From Methylotuvimicrobium sp. KM2 (GTDB lineage Bacteria > Pseudomonadota > Gammaproteobacteria > Methylococcales > Methylomonadaceae), in contig NZ_CP150634.1 in the NCBI RefSeq assembly GCF_038051925.1, positions 2,860,300 to 2,924,299 of the forward strand: a stretch of DNA of 64,000 bases. Reading direction: 5' to 3'. The position numbers were made by a program, and so were the translations under genes. The notes beneath the pieces are model-generated. The model was given only the letters and a program-made list of their open reading frames with translations, made no database searches and was not told the DNA's origin. The first letter of the stretch is position 1; each line of letters starts with the position of its first letter. Shown here in pieces: positions 63,759 to 64,000 of the stretch.

Positions 63759-64000
63759 GTTTACCCCTTCTAAAATTTATAATTATTATTGAGCGATTCA
63801 TTATAAACCCCAATGAATCTCTGAAAATAGGATACCTCGATATTTACTTTCGACAATGAAATTGAATCATTCCTTGCGCATTGTGACTAGCCGAACTTAA
63901 GCGTTAACAAGCAAAGGTAATGCGAGTGTCGTTTCCGAGTGGACTGGAAATTGGAGATAAAATCCAAAAGCAACTAGTAGGAAGTGACTTAAAATCTATG

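Overview
The window looks like a chromosomal segment of a methylotrophic, probably methanotrophic (Methylococcales-like), gammaproteobacterium. The evidence is a formaldehyde-activating-enzyme homologue, a complete hopanoid-transporter-type RND gene (now interrupted), the gammaproteobacterial gene order pyrG-kdsA-eno-ftsB-ispD-ispF-truD-(uppP)-surE-pcm, and protein sequences typical of that order throughout. No rRNA, tRNA or CRISPR array was recognised. The genus is not decided by anything I can see.

Layout. 0.2-13.0 kb is a dense minus-strand housekeeping block: rpiA, a DedA/YqaA membrane protein, pcm, surE, uppP, truD, ispF, ispD, ftsB, eno, kdsA, pyrG, tilS, with one plus-strand Smr gene inside. 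13.3-16.2 kb holds a small unknown protein, a radical SAM gene divergent from the Fae homologue, and a two-receiver response regulator. 16.7-19.4 kb is a four-gene overlapping operon (two half-size YeeE/YedE sulfur transport proteins, a sulfite-oxidase-type molybdoenzyme, a cytochrome c). 20.4-23.4 kb has a Do-like protease and bioA, the latter bracketed by 80-bp inverted repeats.

23.9-33.4 kb is the most striking block. Six minus-strand genes overlap or nearly touch: a RACo-type corrinoid reductive activator, a corrinoid protein, a UroD/MtaA-like methyltransferase, a DUF1638 protein, a GAF-histidine kinase and a REC-PAS-GGDEF-EAL protein. A REC-histidine kinase is divergent. Corrinoid methyl transfer and c-di-GMP/two-component signalling therefore appear to be one transcription unit, and no substrate methyltransferase of the MtaB/MttB type is present. 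I suggest a corrinoid-based sensory system.

33.4-43.8 kb: RlpA, a large MscS-type channel, then a purine catabolic operon (adenine deaminase, XdhA, XdhB, an unknown membrane protein, XdhC). 43.8-62 kb is an accessory, decaying region with a disrupted MntA-HepT module, a second toxin-antitoxin pair with integron-cassette-like ends, an in-frame SMP-30/SDR gene relic, an amylase-family gene and a coiled-coil gene each broken by one stop codon, a frameshifted orphan brnA, a PLD-VTT phospholipase with an EEP hydrolase, a three-gene set (unknown, MscS, DUF389 with a kinase-like N-terminus), and hpnN split by a complete IS66-family element. 61.7-63.8 kb carries an OmpA-family lipoprotein and a BLUF photoreceptor fused to a PsiE-like membrane domain.

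The window is crowded with small non-coding mobile elements. Four (16.4, 19.8, 43.8 and 51.9 kb) share terminal inverted repeats with the IS66 element at 58.1 kb and have 8-bp target duplications. Two others (44.4 and 51.9 kb) form a second family with 10-bp duplications, one nested in a member of the first family. Further palindromic units are nested inside one another, one supplies a ribosome binding site and one supplies a stop codon to the gene next to it.
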